A stretch of 64,000 nt of DNA, from the NCBI GenBank assembly GCA_015146655.1, contig VKHL01000078.1, positions 65,454 through 129,453 of the forward strand, written 5' to 3'. Every line of letters starts with the position of its first letter. Within the stretch, counting starts at the first letter, position 1. The DNA is from Ochromonas danica (lineage: Eukaryota > Sar > Chrysophyceae > Chromulinales > Chromulinaceae). Below, one piece after another: positions 9,295 to 20,224 of this stretch. The notes under the pieces were generated by a model. It did not search any database. It was given only the letters and a program-made list of their open reading frames with translations, and was not told the DNA's origin. A program made the translations under genes and the position numbers.

Positions 9295-11489
9295 GGGTAT
9301 GAAGAACCACTATGGAACTCCGGAGGACATTGTAAAGAATTCTGAGCACGTACTCCCATTACAAAATAGCTAGAGTATAACGAAAAAGACAAAGTCATAC
9401 ATAAATATAGCAGACTAGAAGGCAATATGATCTGTAATAAAGAACATGTTGCCGCAAAGCCTATCAAACAAACAAACAAACAAACAAACAAACAAAAATC
9501 CCTTTCAGTTCAAAACATAAATTGATGGGATTATGTATTCCAGCAATGAGTCCAATAATCCCCCAAAGAAGAATACTATCAAATAGAATGTTGTGTATGT
9601 GTTTCCTCCACTGGACGATCAACACACTGGTCCATCCCCTGTTGCCCAGCTTCACCATTCTGAGCCTGATGATGACCATGAACCTCGTGCTGACGAGGAG
9701 ATGGCAGCTGATGCTGATAGTCACTTGTGTCAGTCGGATGATGAGGTACTTCAGGTAACACCTTCCCTCCTCCTGCTGCCATCGCTCCCCCTCCAGACAC
9801 ATGATCAGGAGAAGACAGACCTGACTCAGGACCAACAGACTGCAACATTTCTGCATCCAACTGAGCACGCATCAAATACCCGAACATATTCGGAACAGCA
9901 CCCAACCACCCCATCATGCCTCCTCCTCTCACCCCTGTGCTCTCTTCATGGTGAGAAGAAGAGACTTGTTCAGATGGCCTCGTCGCTGCACTTGGAGCCA
10001 CCGCATTGTGCTTATTATTGCCATATTTACCCTTCTTATGTCTACCCTGGTTCGCCTTGATGACATAGATCTTGAGAAACTTCTGCTGCTCTTCCTTCGA
10101 GAAGAATTGTCTCTTGGCTGCCACGAAATAGTAATAGGCGAGGGCGAGGACCGATGTCATAGAGAACAGAGAGCTTGAGATTTTTACCTCACTGGGAAAG
10201 CCGAATAAAGAAACGCATACAAAGCAGTATACTAAAAGAGCAAAGCATGCACCATACTTGCCAAGCGGACTATAAAAGCTGCGCTCAAGCGAAGAGAAGG
10301 TTGTGTTGTAGATCAAGTAGGAAATACAAAGACAGATGTACACAGGCATCGAACTCATCATCGACAAGGTGAACAAGATATCTATATAGGAGTCGGGCAC
10401 CCAATAGAACAATATTACTTGAACTACATAGCTTACAAACGCCACCAACAAGATTGCCACCCATGGAGTGCGATTGCGACCATATACCTGCTTCAACATT
10501 GGAGAAAATAAACCCGAACACGCCATCGCATAGAGTTGATGAGCGGCAGCATAAATGAAACAAAAGGTGGTGCCAATCATAGTGGGAGCGGCAATAAAAG
10601 CTGCTGTCTGCTCGTCAGCACGGAACACATGCATAAGGCCTGGATCTAAAGGAAACTTCTCATTGATCAGATTGAAAGCTCCTGGATGGATGCTGCCTGC
10701 CATCAGCGCTACACTGATAAATAGCACTATCATCATCATAATCGTGGCCATCATCGTACGGGGTACGATATACCCTGGATTGCGCATATTGTCGCATGTC
10801 AAGGTCATCACCTCGATACCCTTGTAACACCATCCAGAGATCGAGAAATAGCGCATGAAACTAAGGGCTTCGGGGTCGAGCTGTGCGCCATCCCCCGTGT
10901 GGTCTTCCTTCAATACCGCTCCACCTGCATTCCCCAACAAATACACCAACACCAAGATCACGATCCAAACCCCCAGAACCGCTCCCACCTTCCAGAATGC
11001 TGACCCTCCCAAGATGTGCAGAGGTAAACAGATCGTGTAGAAGAACAACCAGTAGATTGGTTCGGCATTACGCGCTGTGCCCGTGATCGCTGAGATCACA
11101 CGACCCACTGCATCCAGAGACGTCGCCACGAACATCACATACTCCATGGCCTCGAAGAAGCCAATCATGTAGCCTATTAATGGACCCAGCACACAACGAA
11201 CATAACCATAAGAGCCACCTGAGAAGGGCAAGATGGAGGTCATCTCTGCGATCGAGCCAACGAAATTAAAGTAAGCGAAGGAGATGATCATGATACACAA
11301 GAAGAATTCCCAGTAGCCCATATTAAAGGCTGACTGCCAGTAGGTGAAGACTTTGCCGAAGACTAACATGCCCAGGAGGAAGAGTTCCAAGATAGAGGCC
11401 TGGTAGCCTTTTTCCATGGTGGTGGTGGATTTCAACAACTGAGAAGAACCATGCAAGACGGAATTTGACAGTCTCTTCATTACAATTTT
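9295..11489. repeat. Segmental direct duplication containing P2 (copy of 5971-8165)
   Basis: Positions 9295-11489 match 5971-8165 at a constant offset of 3324 nt. The match covers 284 nt of 3' flank, the whole coding region and about 9 nt upstream of the ATG. No length difference is seen between the two coding regions. Identity drops in a patch around 7270-7570 / 10594-10894, where both silent and replacement changes cluster. Confidence 0.9.
9579..11480 (-). CDS. APC-superfamily permease P2
   Basis: One exon, 633 residues, starting at the ATG at 11480 (MKRLSNS). The frame stays open another 61 codons upstream, but those residues have no counterpart in the other copies. The protein is the near twin of P1. 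Differences cluster between TM5 and TM7: the hydrophilic loop reads LKEDHTGDGAQLDPEAL and the segment after TM6 ends HVFRADEQ where P1 has KVFHVNKQ. TM2 is of the EFFLCIMIISFAYFNF type shared with P1, P3 and P7. The tail ends THTQHSI. It is transcribed away from P3, so the 1.1-kb gap at 11481-12592 holds both promoters. Transport role is inferred from the APC fold; substrate unknown. Confidence 0.85.
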   Translation of the reverse strand: MKRLSNSVLHGSSQLLKSTTTMEKGYQASILELFLLGMLVFGKVFTYWQSAFNMGYWEFFLCIMIISFAYFNFVGSIAEMTSILPFSGGSYGYVRCVLGPLIGYMIGFFEAMEYVMFVATSLDAVGRVISAITGTARNAEPIYWLFFYTICLPLHILGGSAFWKVGAVLGVWIVILVLVYLLGNAGGAVLKEDHTGDGAQLDPEALSFMRYFSISGWCYKGIEVMTLTCDNMRNPGYIVPRTMMATIMMMIVLFISVALMAGSIHPGAFNLINEKFPLDPGLMHVFRADEQTAAFIAAPTMIGTTFCFIYAAAHQLYAMACSGLFSPMLKQVYGRNRTPWVAILLVAFVSYVVQVILFYWVPDSYIDILFTLSMMSSMPVYICLCISYLIYNTTFSSLERSFYSPLGKYGACFALLVYCFVCVSLFGFPSEVKISSSLFSMTSVLALAYYYFVAAKRQFFSKEEQQKFLKIYVIKANQGRHKKGKYGNNKHNAVAPSAATRPSEQVSSSHHEESTGVRGGGMMGWLGAVPNMFGYLMRAQLDAEMLQSVGPESGLSSPDHVSGGGAMAAGGGKVLPEVPHHPTDTSDYQHQLPSPRQHEVHGHHQAQNGEAGQQGMDQCVDRPVEETHTQHSI

Positions 11490-12592
11490 AGTTTGATTGA
11501 GAATAATGCAGAAGGATGATGAGTGAATATTGCAAATATGGATAAGGAATGGGGCCATCATCGTTCGATGAACTCTTTGCGTTTTCATTGTTGTTGTCAT
11601 GCGCAAAGTCTTATATGTAGAGTTGAAAGTTTTGTTTCTCGTTCGCCAAACCCCCAGCGGCATCCAACGGACAAGTCGGGAAGCGCACCACTACTTTGCG
11701 GCCTCACCTTTGCCTTATTGCGCATCTCAAATGAGGTTGTTTCATATGGAATGCAGTTGTAAAAAAATATAAATAAATAGAATTTTTCCGACTTTAAATT
11801 TTAAATTACCTTTCTGGATCTGTGTTCGGAGCAGCTGGAATTGAAAACCAGAAAATGCCAAAGCGATATTAGAAATTAATGAAATTTGTATCTATTCTAT
11901 AAGCTTTGTACCATTTGATAGCAAGTTTTCTCAGCTTTCTTTCGATTCATTTCGCGTACAGTAAACATATCGCAAGATCGAATGAGACATGAACACGGTA
12001 TTTTGGCCCCACTCAGAATCGTGAAGTACCCCGCTCGTGGTATTCGGTTTTCGTGTGCCACACGAAAATCACCTTTGCCAGAGGCCAAAAACTGTTTCTT
12101 TCGCAAGGAATGGGGATCGAATAGGGATAGAAACTGTTTTTTCCACCCGAAAACGAAAACCACGTGTGGGTGACTTCTAGAGGGCAAAATACCGTGATGA
12201 AAGAGAAATCCAGGAAATGTCCAAAAAAACGGAAAAACGAGTTGTGCACCGTTTTTGTCCGGTGCTCTCTCTCTCTCTCTCTCTCTGCTCTCTGCTTTAT
12301 GCCGCATCTATGATGAAAACAAAAAGGACCACATTTAATTCCTATCAATAGATAAAGGACAAGTTTGAATCAAGTTTTCTATTAAATCTGTCTATTAGTT
12401 TCTATCCTTCAAATCTTTCTTATTTCTTTTTCAAATATTATCTTTTAAAAATATTTCTTTATCGAATTTCCTTTGATTAGTATATATACCATATACAGTA
12501 CCACTTGTTGTATATCGTTACGGCAATTTAGTTAGAACCCCTTGTTATCTATTGACATCAAAAATTCGTCCAGCTATAAAAACTTGAACTCC
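11481..12592. promoter_or_regulatory. Divergent promoter region of P2 and P3
   Basis: This gap lies between head-to-head genes. It contains a 203-nt transposon-like element (11994-12196, listed separately) and a (CT)n tract at about 12264-12287. An AT-rich stretch precedes P3, with TATATATACCATATACAG at about 12480-12497. None of the leader sequence shared by P4, P5 and P7 is seen upstream of P3. Confidence 0.55.
11994..12196. mobile_element. MITE-like element with 12-bp terminal inverted repeats and 5-bp target duplication
   Basis: The stretch begins CACGGTATTTTG and ends CAAAATACCGTG, perfect 12-bp terminal inverted repeats. It is flanked on both sides by ATGAA (11989-11993 and 12197-12201), a likely target-site duplication. 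The inside is non-coding and itself foldback-rich: TTTTCGTGTG at 12048-12057 and CACACGAAAA at 12059-12068 form a hairpin with a 1-nt gap. Two AAACTGTTT-containing words repeat directly. Small size, terminal repeats and lack of a transposase fit a non-autonomous DNA transposon. I cannot assign a superfamily, and no second copy was noticed in the window. Confidence 0.7.
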
Positions 12593-14476
12593 ATGAACAG
12601 ATTGTCGAACTCTATCTTGCACAAATCTTCTCAGCTGTTGAGATCCACCACGTCCATAGACAAATCCTACCAGGCCTCTATCTTGGAACTCTTCCTCCTG
12701 GGCATGTTAGTCTTCGGCAAAGTCTTCACCTACTGGCAGTCAGCCTTTAATATGGGCTACTGGGAATTCTTCTTGTGTATCATGATCATCTCCTTCGCTT
12801 ACTTTAATTTCGTTGGCTCGATCGCAGAGATGACCTCCATCTTGCCTTTCTCAGGTGGCTCCTATGGTTATGTTCGTTGTGTGCTGGGTCCATTAATAGG
12901 CTACATGATTGGCTTCTTCGAGGCCATGGAGTATGTGATGTTCGTGGCGACGTCTCTGGATGCAGTGGGTCGTGTGATCTCAGCGATCACGGGCACAGCG
13001 CGTAATGCCGAACCAATCTACTGGTTGTTCTTCTACACGATCTGTTTACCTCTGCACATCTTGGGAGGGTCAGCATTTTGGAAGGTGGGAGCGGTTCTGG
13101 GGGTTTGGATCGTGATCTTGGTGTTGGTGTATTTGTTGGGGAATGCAGGTGGAGCGGTATTGAAGGAAGACCACACGGGGGATGTAGCACAGCTCGACCC
13201 CGAAGCCACTAGTTTTCTACGTTATTTCTCTATTGCAGGATGGTGTTACAAGGGTATCGAGGTGATGACCTTGACATGTGACAACATTCGTAATCCAGGG
13301 TATATCGTTCCTCGTACGATGATGGCCACGATTATGATGATGATAGTACTGTTTATCAGTGTTGTGTTGATGACAGGCAGCATCCATCCAGGAGCTTTCA
13401 ATCTGATCAATGAGAGTTTTCCTTTAGATCCAGGCCTTATGAAAGTTTTCCACGTGAATAAGCAGACAGCTGCATTCATTGCCGCTCCCACTATGATTGG
13501 CACCACCTTTTGTTTCATTTATGCTGCCGCTCATCAGCTCTATGCGATGGCGTGCTCGGGTTTATTTTCTCCAATGTTGAAGCAGGTATATGGTCGCAAT
13601 CGCACTCCATGGGTGGCAATTTTGTTGGTGGCGTTCGTGAGCTATGTGATTCAAGTGTATTTGTTTTATGCCTACCCACATTCCGTTGTGGATGTGCTGT
13701 TTACCTTGTCAATGATGAGCTCGATGCCTGTATATATCTGTCTTTGTATTTCCTACTTGATCTACAACACAACATTTTCTTCGCTTGAGCGCAGCTTTTA
13801 TAGCCCGTTTGGAAAGTATGGTGCATGCTATGCTTTACTGGTGTATTGTCTCGTCAGTGTGTCCCTCGTGGGTTTCCCAAAGGAAGTGACAATATCTAGC
13901 TCTCTGTTTTGTATATCGTCGGTCCTAGCCCTCGCCTATTACTATTTCGTGGCAGCCAAGAGACAATTCTTCTCGAAGGAAGAGCAGCAGAAGTTTCTCA
14001 AGATCTATGTCATCAAGGCGAACCACGGAAAACATAAGAGGGGTAAGCATGGCAATAATAAACGCAATGCGGTGGCTCCAAGTGCAGCGACGAGGCCATC
14101 TGAACAAGTCTCTTCTTCTCACCATGAAGAGAGCACAGGGGTGAGAGGAGGAGGCATGATGGGGTGGTTGGGTGCTGTTCCGAATATGTTCGGGTATTTG
14201 ATGCGTGCTCAGTTGGATGCAGAAATGTTGCAGTCTTCTGTTGGTCCTGAGTCAGGTCTGTCTTCTCCTGATCATGTTTCTGGAGGGGGAGCGATGGCAG
14301 CAGCAGGAGGGAAGGTGTTACCTGAAGTACCTCATCATCCGACAGACACAAGTGACTATCAGCATCAGCTGCCATCTCCTTCCCCTTGCTCTCGTTCCCA
14401 GGTGCATGGTGCGTCTGATCCTCATCATCTGGGTTTTGATGAGAGGGTTGAAGGAAAGGTTGTCGGAGACATGTGA
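12593..14476 (+). CDS. APC-superfamily permease P3
   Basis: Single exon, 627 residues from the family ATG at 12593; the 17 codons of open frame before it are not conserved. TM1, the SGGSYGYVRCV signature and the E..NP...PR motif are intact. TM2 is of the P1/P2/P7 type. It differs from all relatives in the loop before TM9, reading LFYAYPHSVVDVLF where others have a form of LFYWVPDSY.DILF. The C-terminal tail is normal up to the YQHQLPSPSP point. It then runs into a private ending (HLGFDERVEGKVVGDM) and lacks the TQ(H/R)S(I/V) terminus of most copies, possibly after a small indel. P3 lies head-to-head with P2 and in tandem with P4. Confidence 0.85.
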   Translation: MNRLSNSILHKSSQLLRSTTSIDKSYQASILELFLLGMLVFGKVFTYWQSAFNMGYWEFFLCIMIISFAYFNFVGSIAEMTSILPFSGGSYGYVRCVLGPLIGYMIGFFEAMEYVMFVATSLDAVGRVISAITGTARNAEPIYWLFFYTICLPLHILGGSAFWKVGAVLGVWIVILVLVYLLGNAGGAVLKEDHTGDVAQLDPEATSFLRYFSIAGWCYKGIEVMTLTCDNIRNPGYIVPRTMMATIMMMIVLFISVVLMTGSIHPGAFNLINESFPLDPGLMKVFHVNKQTAAFIAAPTMIGTTFCFIYAAAHQLYAMACSGLFSPMLKQVYGRNRTPWVAILLVAFVSYVIQVYLFYAYPHSVVDVLFTLSMMSSMPVYICLCISYLIYNTTFSSLERSFYSPFGKYGACYALLVYCLVSVSLVGFPKEVTISSSLFCISSVLALAYYYFVAAKRQFFSKEEQQKFLKIYVIKANHGKHKRGKHGNNKRNAVAPSAATRPSEQVSSSHHEESTGVRGGGMMGWLGAVPNMFGYLMRAQLDAEMLQSSVGPESGLSSPDHVSGGGAMAAAGGKVLPEVPHHPTDTSDYQHQLPSPSPCSRSQVHGASDPHHLGFDERVEGKVVGDM

Positions 14477-15600
14477 TCTCCTTCTGGAATCGTTCTTTAA
14501 ATGCGATTGATCTTTGGTTAAATGTGTATGCTCGTACTAACTATGAATAGCTTTTTAATTCAGTGATGGTTCATGCTCTGTGGTTTGTGGTATTGGCTTC
14601 ATGTTGTAACATGTTCTGTTCTATGGAACGTATTACAGTTGAGTTCCTTGTCGAAAGGTCTATTGAGTTTCTTGGTATGTTAATGCCATGCGCTCTGGGA
14701 GATCCCATGATAGTGCTTTGTTGGTCTTGCTTGTTATTGAGTCGCATCATCTCGAAGATTCAGTCTGCTGGTATTTGCTACTGGTTCTCGAGATGATACT
14801 TGATTCTGGTCATATACGTATTTGAGATGTACTCACCATATTGCCTCTTCATATTCAGTGGGCATTTTTTGTTTTTATATCTTTACCATCGTGTGGTATT
14901 CCTTTTAATGATGACTACATGCTGTTAGACCTCAGCTGGACTCTCTCTTCTTTAAATATGTATCTTTGGGTATACTTGGTCTTCAGTAGTCCCATTTCCC
15001 AACTATATCGCTATTGACTATGCAGTGATGTTTGCTTGGGAAATGGATTGTTAATGAATATGTGTTGTATATTTGCAATGCGAAGTTTGAGTTTGTAGAG
15101 TTATAAGAATTTAGAAGAAGTCTTGTAATTCTAACAAGGTTTAGCATTGTCCATATCAAAGATATTCTTTTAGAAATTATTAATATGAATCATTACATCT
15201 GACGGCAGGTAATAACAAATCACGAAGACAGCAGCAAAAAAAGTCAACTGCAATCAAAACTGCAACGGAACCAGAGGGAACACAACGATAAAAGATGGAA
15301 AAACTGTCGTTGTGATGAAGGAAGTTAAAATTTGAGTCGAGTAACTCAAAATTCCCCTCCTGCTCTGCAAAAAAAACCGAAAAATGCATCAACACCCACT
15401 TCACCACTTCCACTTTCGGGCACATTAAACTAATCCAATTAGTTTTTATTATCCTTCACATCTTTCTTCTTTACCTTCTTTTAATTTGTTACTATATTTA
15501 AATCATCTATCTGTCTATTTACTAAACTTATTTTTCAAAAAATAATTTGTTTCTAGCTCCCTGTCAATTCAATAACACGATCATTTTACTCCTAAAGAAC
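14477..15600. other. Spacer between P3 and P4, with P4 leader
   Basis: No supported gene is visible. The last 85 nt (about 15517-15600) form a 5' leader shared with P5 and P7: TCTAT.TA.TAAACTTATTTT, an AATAATTT word, and TTTCTAGCTCCCTGTCAA before the ATG. The rest is AT-rich 3' flank of P3. Confidence 0.55.
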
Positions 15601-17520
15601 ATGAACAGATTGTCAAATTCTGTCCTCCGTAACTCTTCTCAATTGGTGAAATCCACCACTACCATGGAAAAAGCCTACCAGGCCTCTATCTTGGAACTCT
15701 TCCTCCTGGGCATGTTAGTCTTCGGCAAAGTCTTTACCTACTGGCAGTCAGCCTTTAATATGGGCTACTGGGAATTTGTGCTCGCGGCATTTCTAGCATC
15801 CTTAACATATCTATGTTTTGTTAGCTCGATCGCAGAGATGACCTCCATCTTGCCTTTCTCAGGTGGCTCTTATGGTTATGTTCGTTGTGTGCTGGGTCCA
15901 TTAATAGGCTACATGATTGGCTTCTTCGAGGCCATGGAGTATGTGATGTTCGTGGCGACGTCTCTGGATGCAGTGGGTCGTGTGATCTCAGCGATCACGG
16001 GCACAGCGCGTAATGCCGAACCAATCTACTGGTTGTTCTTCTACACGATCTGTTTACCTCTGCACATCTTGGGAGGGTCAGCATTCTGGAAGGTGGGAGC
16101 GGTTCTGGCGGTTTGGATCGTGATCTTGTTGTTGGTGTATTTGTTGGGGAATGCAGGTGGAGCGGTATTGAAGAAAGATCACACAGGGGATGGCGCACAG
16201 CTCGACCCCGAAGCCCTTAGTTTTCTGCGCTACTTTCCAACGGCTGGATGGTGTTACAAGGGTATCGAGGTGATGACCTTGACATGTGACAATATGCGTA
16301 ATCCAGGGTATATCGTTCCTCGTACGATGATGGCCACTGTTGTAGCGATGGTAATATTCTTTGTCGGCATAGTATTTATGACAGGTAGCATCCATCCAGG
16401 AGCTTTCAACCTAATGGCCCAAAAGTTCCCTTTAGATCCAGGCCTTATGCATGCTTTCCATGTAGACGCGCAGACAGCTGCATTCATTGCCGCTCCGGCC
16501 ATGATTGGTACCACCTTTTGTTTCATTTATGCTGCAGCTCATCAGCTCTATGCGATGGCGTGTTCGGGTTTATTTTCTCCAATGTTGAAGGAGGTATATG
16601 GTCGCAATCGCACTCCATGGGTGGCAATCTTGTTGGTGGCGTTTGTAGGCTATGTGATTCAAGTGAGTTTGTTCTATGGAAAACCAGACACCTATACAGA
16701 TATCTTGTTCACTCTGTCGATGATGAGTTCTCAGCCAGTGTATATCTGTCTTTGTATTTCCTACTTGATCTACAACACAACCTTCTCTTCACTTGAGCGC
16801 AGCTTCTATAGTCCCTTCGGACAATATGGTGCATACTATGCGTTGGGTTTGTATTCGTTCGTTTGTGTTACTTTATTTGGCTTTCCAAGCGAAGTGACTG
16901 TGTCCAGCTCTTTTTTCTCTGTAACGTCGCTCCTCGCCCTCGCCTATTACTATTTCGTGGCAGCCAAAAGACAATTCTTCTCGAAGGAAGAGCAGCAGAA
17001 GTTTCTCAAGATCTATGTCATCAAGGCGAACCACGGAAAACATAAGAGGGGTAAGCATGGCAATAATAAACGCAATGCGGTGGCTCCAAGTGCAGCGACG
17101 AGGCCATCTGAACAAGTCTCTTCTTCTCACCATGAAGAGAGCACAGGGGTGAGAGGAGGAGGCATGATGGGGTGGTTGGGTGCTGTTCCGAATATGTTCG
17201 GGTATTTGATGCGTGCTCAGTTGGATGCAGAAATGTTGCAGTCTGTTGGTCCTGAGTCAGGTCTGTCTTCTCCTGATCATGTGTCTGGAGGGGGAGCGAT
17301 GGCAGCAGGAGGAGGGAAGGTGTTACCTGAAGTACCTCATCATCCGACTGACACAAGTGACTATCAGCATCAACTATCTTCCCCATCTCCTTCTCCTTGT
17401 CACCCTGAGCTTCTGTCACATGAGCATAAGGTGGGAATGGGCCAGTGTGTTGTGCGTGATGGGGCGGAAGTTGAGTGTGAGCATCCAGTGGGAGAAACGC
17501 ACACGCAGCGTTCTGTTTGA
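15601..17520 (+). CDS. APC-superfamily permease P4
   Basis: Single exon, 639 residues. The ATG at 15601 is aligned with all relatives; an open frame 18 codons longer is ignored. TM2 is the second type (EFVLAAFLASLTYLCFV), shared with P5 and P6. The segment after the APC E..NP...PR motif is distinctive (TVVAMVIFFVGIVFMTG, then NLMAQKFPLDPGLMHAF). The loop before TM9 reads LFYGKPDTYTDILF. The tail is about ten residues longer than in P1 and ends THTQRSV. The 3' flank is shared with P7 (17640-18250 against 28310-28910). It runs towards P5, which lies on the other strand. The transport role comes from fold signatures only. Confidence 0.85.
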   Translation: MNRLSNSVLRNSSQLVKSTTTMEKAYQASILELFLLGMLVFGKVFTYWQSAFNMGYWEFVLAAFLASLTYLCFVSSIAEMTSILPFSGGSYGYVRCVLGPLIGYMIGFFEAMEYVMFVATSLDAVGRVISAITGTARNAEPIYWLFFYTICLPLHILGGSAFWKVGAVLAVWIVILLLVYLLGNAGGAVLKKDHTGDGAQLDPEALSFLRYFPTAGWCYKGIEVMTLTCDNMRNPGYIVPRTMMATVVAMVIFFVGIVFMTGSIHPGAFNLMAQKFPLDPGLMHAFHVDAQTAAFIAAPAMIGTTFCFIYAAAHQLYAMACSGLFSPMLKEVYGRNRTPWVAILLVAFVGYVIQVSLFYGKPDTYTDILFTLSMMSSQPVYICLCISYLIYNTTFSSLERSFYSPFGQYGAYYALGLYSFVCVTLFGFPSEVTVSSSFFSVTSLLALAYYYFVAAKRQFFSKEEQQKFLKIYVIKANHGKHKRGKHGNNKRNAVAPSAATRPSEQVSSSHHEESTGVRGGGMMGWLGAVPNMFGYLMRAQLDAEMLQSVGPESGLSSPDHVSGGGAMAAGGGKVLPEVPHHPTDTSDYQHQLSSPSPSPCHPELLSHEHKVGMGQCVVRDGAEVECEHPVGETHTQRSV

Positions 17521-18267
17521 ACGTTCATTGGCTTTGGACATGCTGCGGAAGTGGTGGTTGTTAATATGCTGTGGATTTAGTTTCTTCGTCAGGGGGTTTG
17601 GGTTGATCTTATCTAGTTTATGTGATACCAGTGATTTGTTTGTTTGCTTTCAATGATGCATCCTACCTCCTTGCTGAAGGGCTGGCAATCTTTTGCTTCT
17701 TAATGTTCTTCCATAAGTCTGTGTTATATTTTGGTTTATGCTATCCTTCCCTATCCTATCCTATCTTATCCTTCTCTGCTTTGTTATCCTTATATTGTCT
17801 GAGTTATTGTTGTTTGCAAGAAAACGAGGAAATTCATCTTTGCATGATTATTCATATTGAAAAAGATTGCAGTGTTGATTAGTTGTTTTCTCCTTGTTCT
17901 TCTTCTTATTATTATTATTATTTTCAGTATGATGTGCTATATTTAGGTTGTTTAGTACTACGTAGTATGTGTCTGTCTTTATCTTTGACTAGGAGGTTGA
18001 TGATGCGCCTATGGATGTGATAGTTGGTAGTGACCAGTTGTCTTCACCATCCTTCTCCTTCGCGATATTATATCAACTCCGGGGCTCTTTATGATTATTA
18101 TCATCATCAAATTGACTTAGTTTTATTGACGATTCATAGCAAATTGCGATTGATTTCTTGAGAATATAGTATGCTTTGTAAATAGTGTTAAGAGTGGTGT
18201 AATCATAACGAAGTTAAGCATTGCTTCACTTTGATCTATTCTGTCAATGCAAATTGTTAAAACATTA
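17521..18267. repeat. 3' flank of P4, duplicated downstream of P7
   Basis: The stretch shares long near-matches with 28310-28910. Examples are CTATCCTATCCTATCTTATCC runs, CTAGGAGGTTGAT.ATG, GATAGTTGGTAGTGAC, AGTTGTCTTCACCATCCTTC and ATAACGAAGTT.AGCAT.GCTT. No gene is visible. It shows that P4 and P7 descend from a duplication that included their downstream DNA. Confidence 0.7.
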
Positions 18268-18516
<249 letters not shown>

Positions 18517-18582
18517 GTTTGTTGTTACCTGCCTCTTTGTAGGCATACCTTCCTTAAGTGATCTCTCCATACAACACTCGTG

Positions 18583-19060
18583 TTAACGGCTCAAACGATA
18601 AAAAGGATAAACTCTGCTTTGGCTCCACATAACGCGTGGAGTGATATTGAACAACAAATGAGTGGTAGTAGTTAGAAATGTTAGACTTGGGTTCTCGAGT
18701 AAATTAGCAGTAGCATAAGCGGTAGTAGTAGCTGTGGTGGTAGTAATTGTGGTGGTGGAGATGAACAGAAGATGATGATCGATGGTCTTGATGAATATCA
18801 TCAACAATCTGTTTGATTAATGTAATATCAACACGACGATATAAACTATCATAAGTCTGTTCTAATGTAAATGAAAATGATATATCAATAACAAGATCAA
18901 GATGATGATCGTGCTCATCATCATCTTCTTCCTGCTGCTTGTCATCATGAATGAGTAGATATGATTCAACACGACATCGTGCCTCCTTGTAACAGACTAC
19001 TGAAGGACCTTCTAGACATGGCAAGGTGTTGATGATGAAGATGATGATGGTACTTGTGAC
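18583..19060 (-). pseudogene. Relic of an unknown protein-coding gene
   Basis: On the minus strand one frame (about 19051-18704) reads a plausible protein: LPCLEGPSVVCYKEARCRV, an acidic linker, then LDLVIDISFSFTLEQTY and IKQIVDDIHQDHRSSSSV. An overlapping frame continues with TTTITTTTATTTAYATANLL to 18583. No in-frame ATG starts the first part. A second copy of the IVDDIHQ segment occurs at 31511-31643 on the plus strand, where the frame after SSVH continues into a TTTTATERR stretch. That corresponds to the second frame here, so a 1-nt indel probably breaks this copy. The family is unknown to me. It could also be a short exon of an undetected gene. Confidence 0.45.
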
Positions 19061-20224
19061 TGTTGATCATTATTAACCACCACTGAGTGATATCATTCAA
19101 TAACATTTCATTCATTCTAGACTACATCTCTACTGTATATTGAGAGAGAATAATTCTGTTGTTGCTGTTGTTGTTGATGTTGATTGGTCAAGCTGGCACA
19201 AAGCAAAGAGTCTACTAATAGATCTACTACTATTACTATTACTGCACTGTAGTCGTAGTTGTTGTGGTTGTCAAGTGGTCTATTATCCTAACAGCAATGC
19301 TGCTACTATTACTACTAATACTACTGTATACTACAGTAGTAGTATTTGACATTAACGCCTATGAACAACCAAACAACCAAACCAACAATACAACATATAG
19401 TAGATTAGATGATATATGCATCATCATCATCATCTTTAATGTTTACACCACTTCTTTTGATTAAATTACCTATCACGAGAATTGCATGATTATGCTACAG
19501 TACCGTAGTATAGTATAGTATAGTATTGTTGAACATTATCATATATAATATATACATAGATAGTAGATGATGATATGTAGAACATGAAATCAATCGTTTT
19601 TGCATAGAATGAAAGTATGCATTTGAGATCATTTATTTCATATCTACACATAAAGACAAAGGATGATAATAGCACAGATTCGATTCGATGAAGCATAGGA
19701 TAGATTTATTATAAACAATCAAACAAAAACAGCAGCAGCTAACCAGTTAACACAGCATATGCTTTAAGAAAACCTCGTTTAGTTGTTGCAAGACAGATAG
19801 GATAGGATAAGACAAGACAAGACAACATAACCAAACCAACCATATCATTAATACAAATAACTAGAACCTTATGGATGGAAACAGAAACAGAGTAGTAGCC
19901 AATCATTTCAACCCCTAAGAGAAGAAGAATAAGCTTGTGCGCTACTACGTACTGTATTATATACTATCGATAGTATAACATAGTTACCTACTGTGTAACC
20001 TTCTGTCAGCTCATACAGTAGAACAATACCCGATACAAAACGATGAAACAGACCCTTCACCCTCCTCCCCGATATATCAAAGACAAATATAGAATGAAAC
20101 TATCAATTCCACATGATTCACCAGTAGGAAATAACGATCAAGCACAACCACACAGTCATAGACCGAACACCAGAAGATACCATAAAAGAAAAAAAATAAT
20201 AACCGACCATTCCCATATTACCAA
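19061..20224. other. 3' flank of P5, outer part of inverted-repeat arm
   Basis: No supported gene is visible. From about 19440 the sequence matches, in inverted orientation, the 3' flank of P6 to about 25720. Shared words include AAATGATCTCAAATGCATAC, GCATATGCTGTGTTAACTGG and AGAAGTGGTGTA. Two short hydrophobic frames at 19140-19464 are microsatellite-like and were not called. Confidence 0.6.

Noticed and set aside
11481-11663. 61-codon upstream extension of P2
   Set aside because: It is not conserved in P1 or other copies; the family ATG is at 11480.
19140-19464. Small hydrophobic frames
   Set aside because: They lie in simple repeats and are not kept in the matching arm of the inverted repeat.
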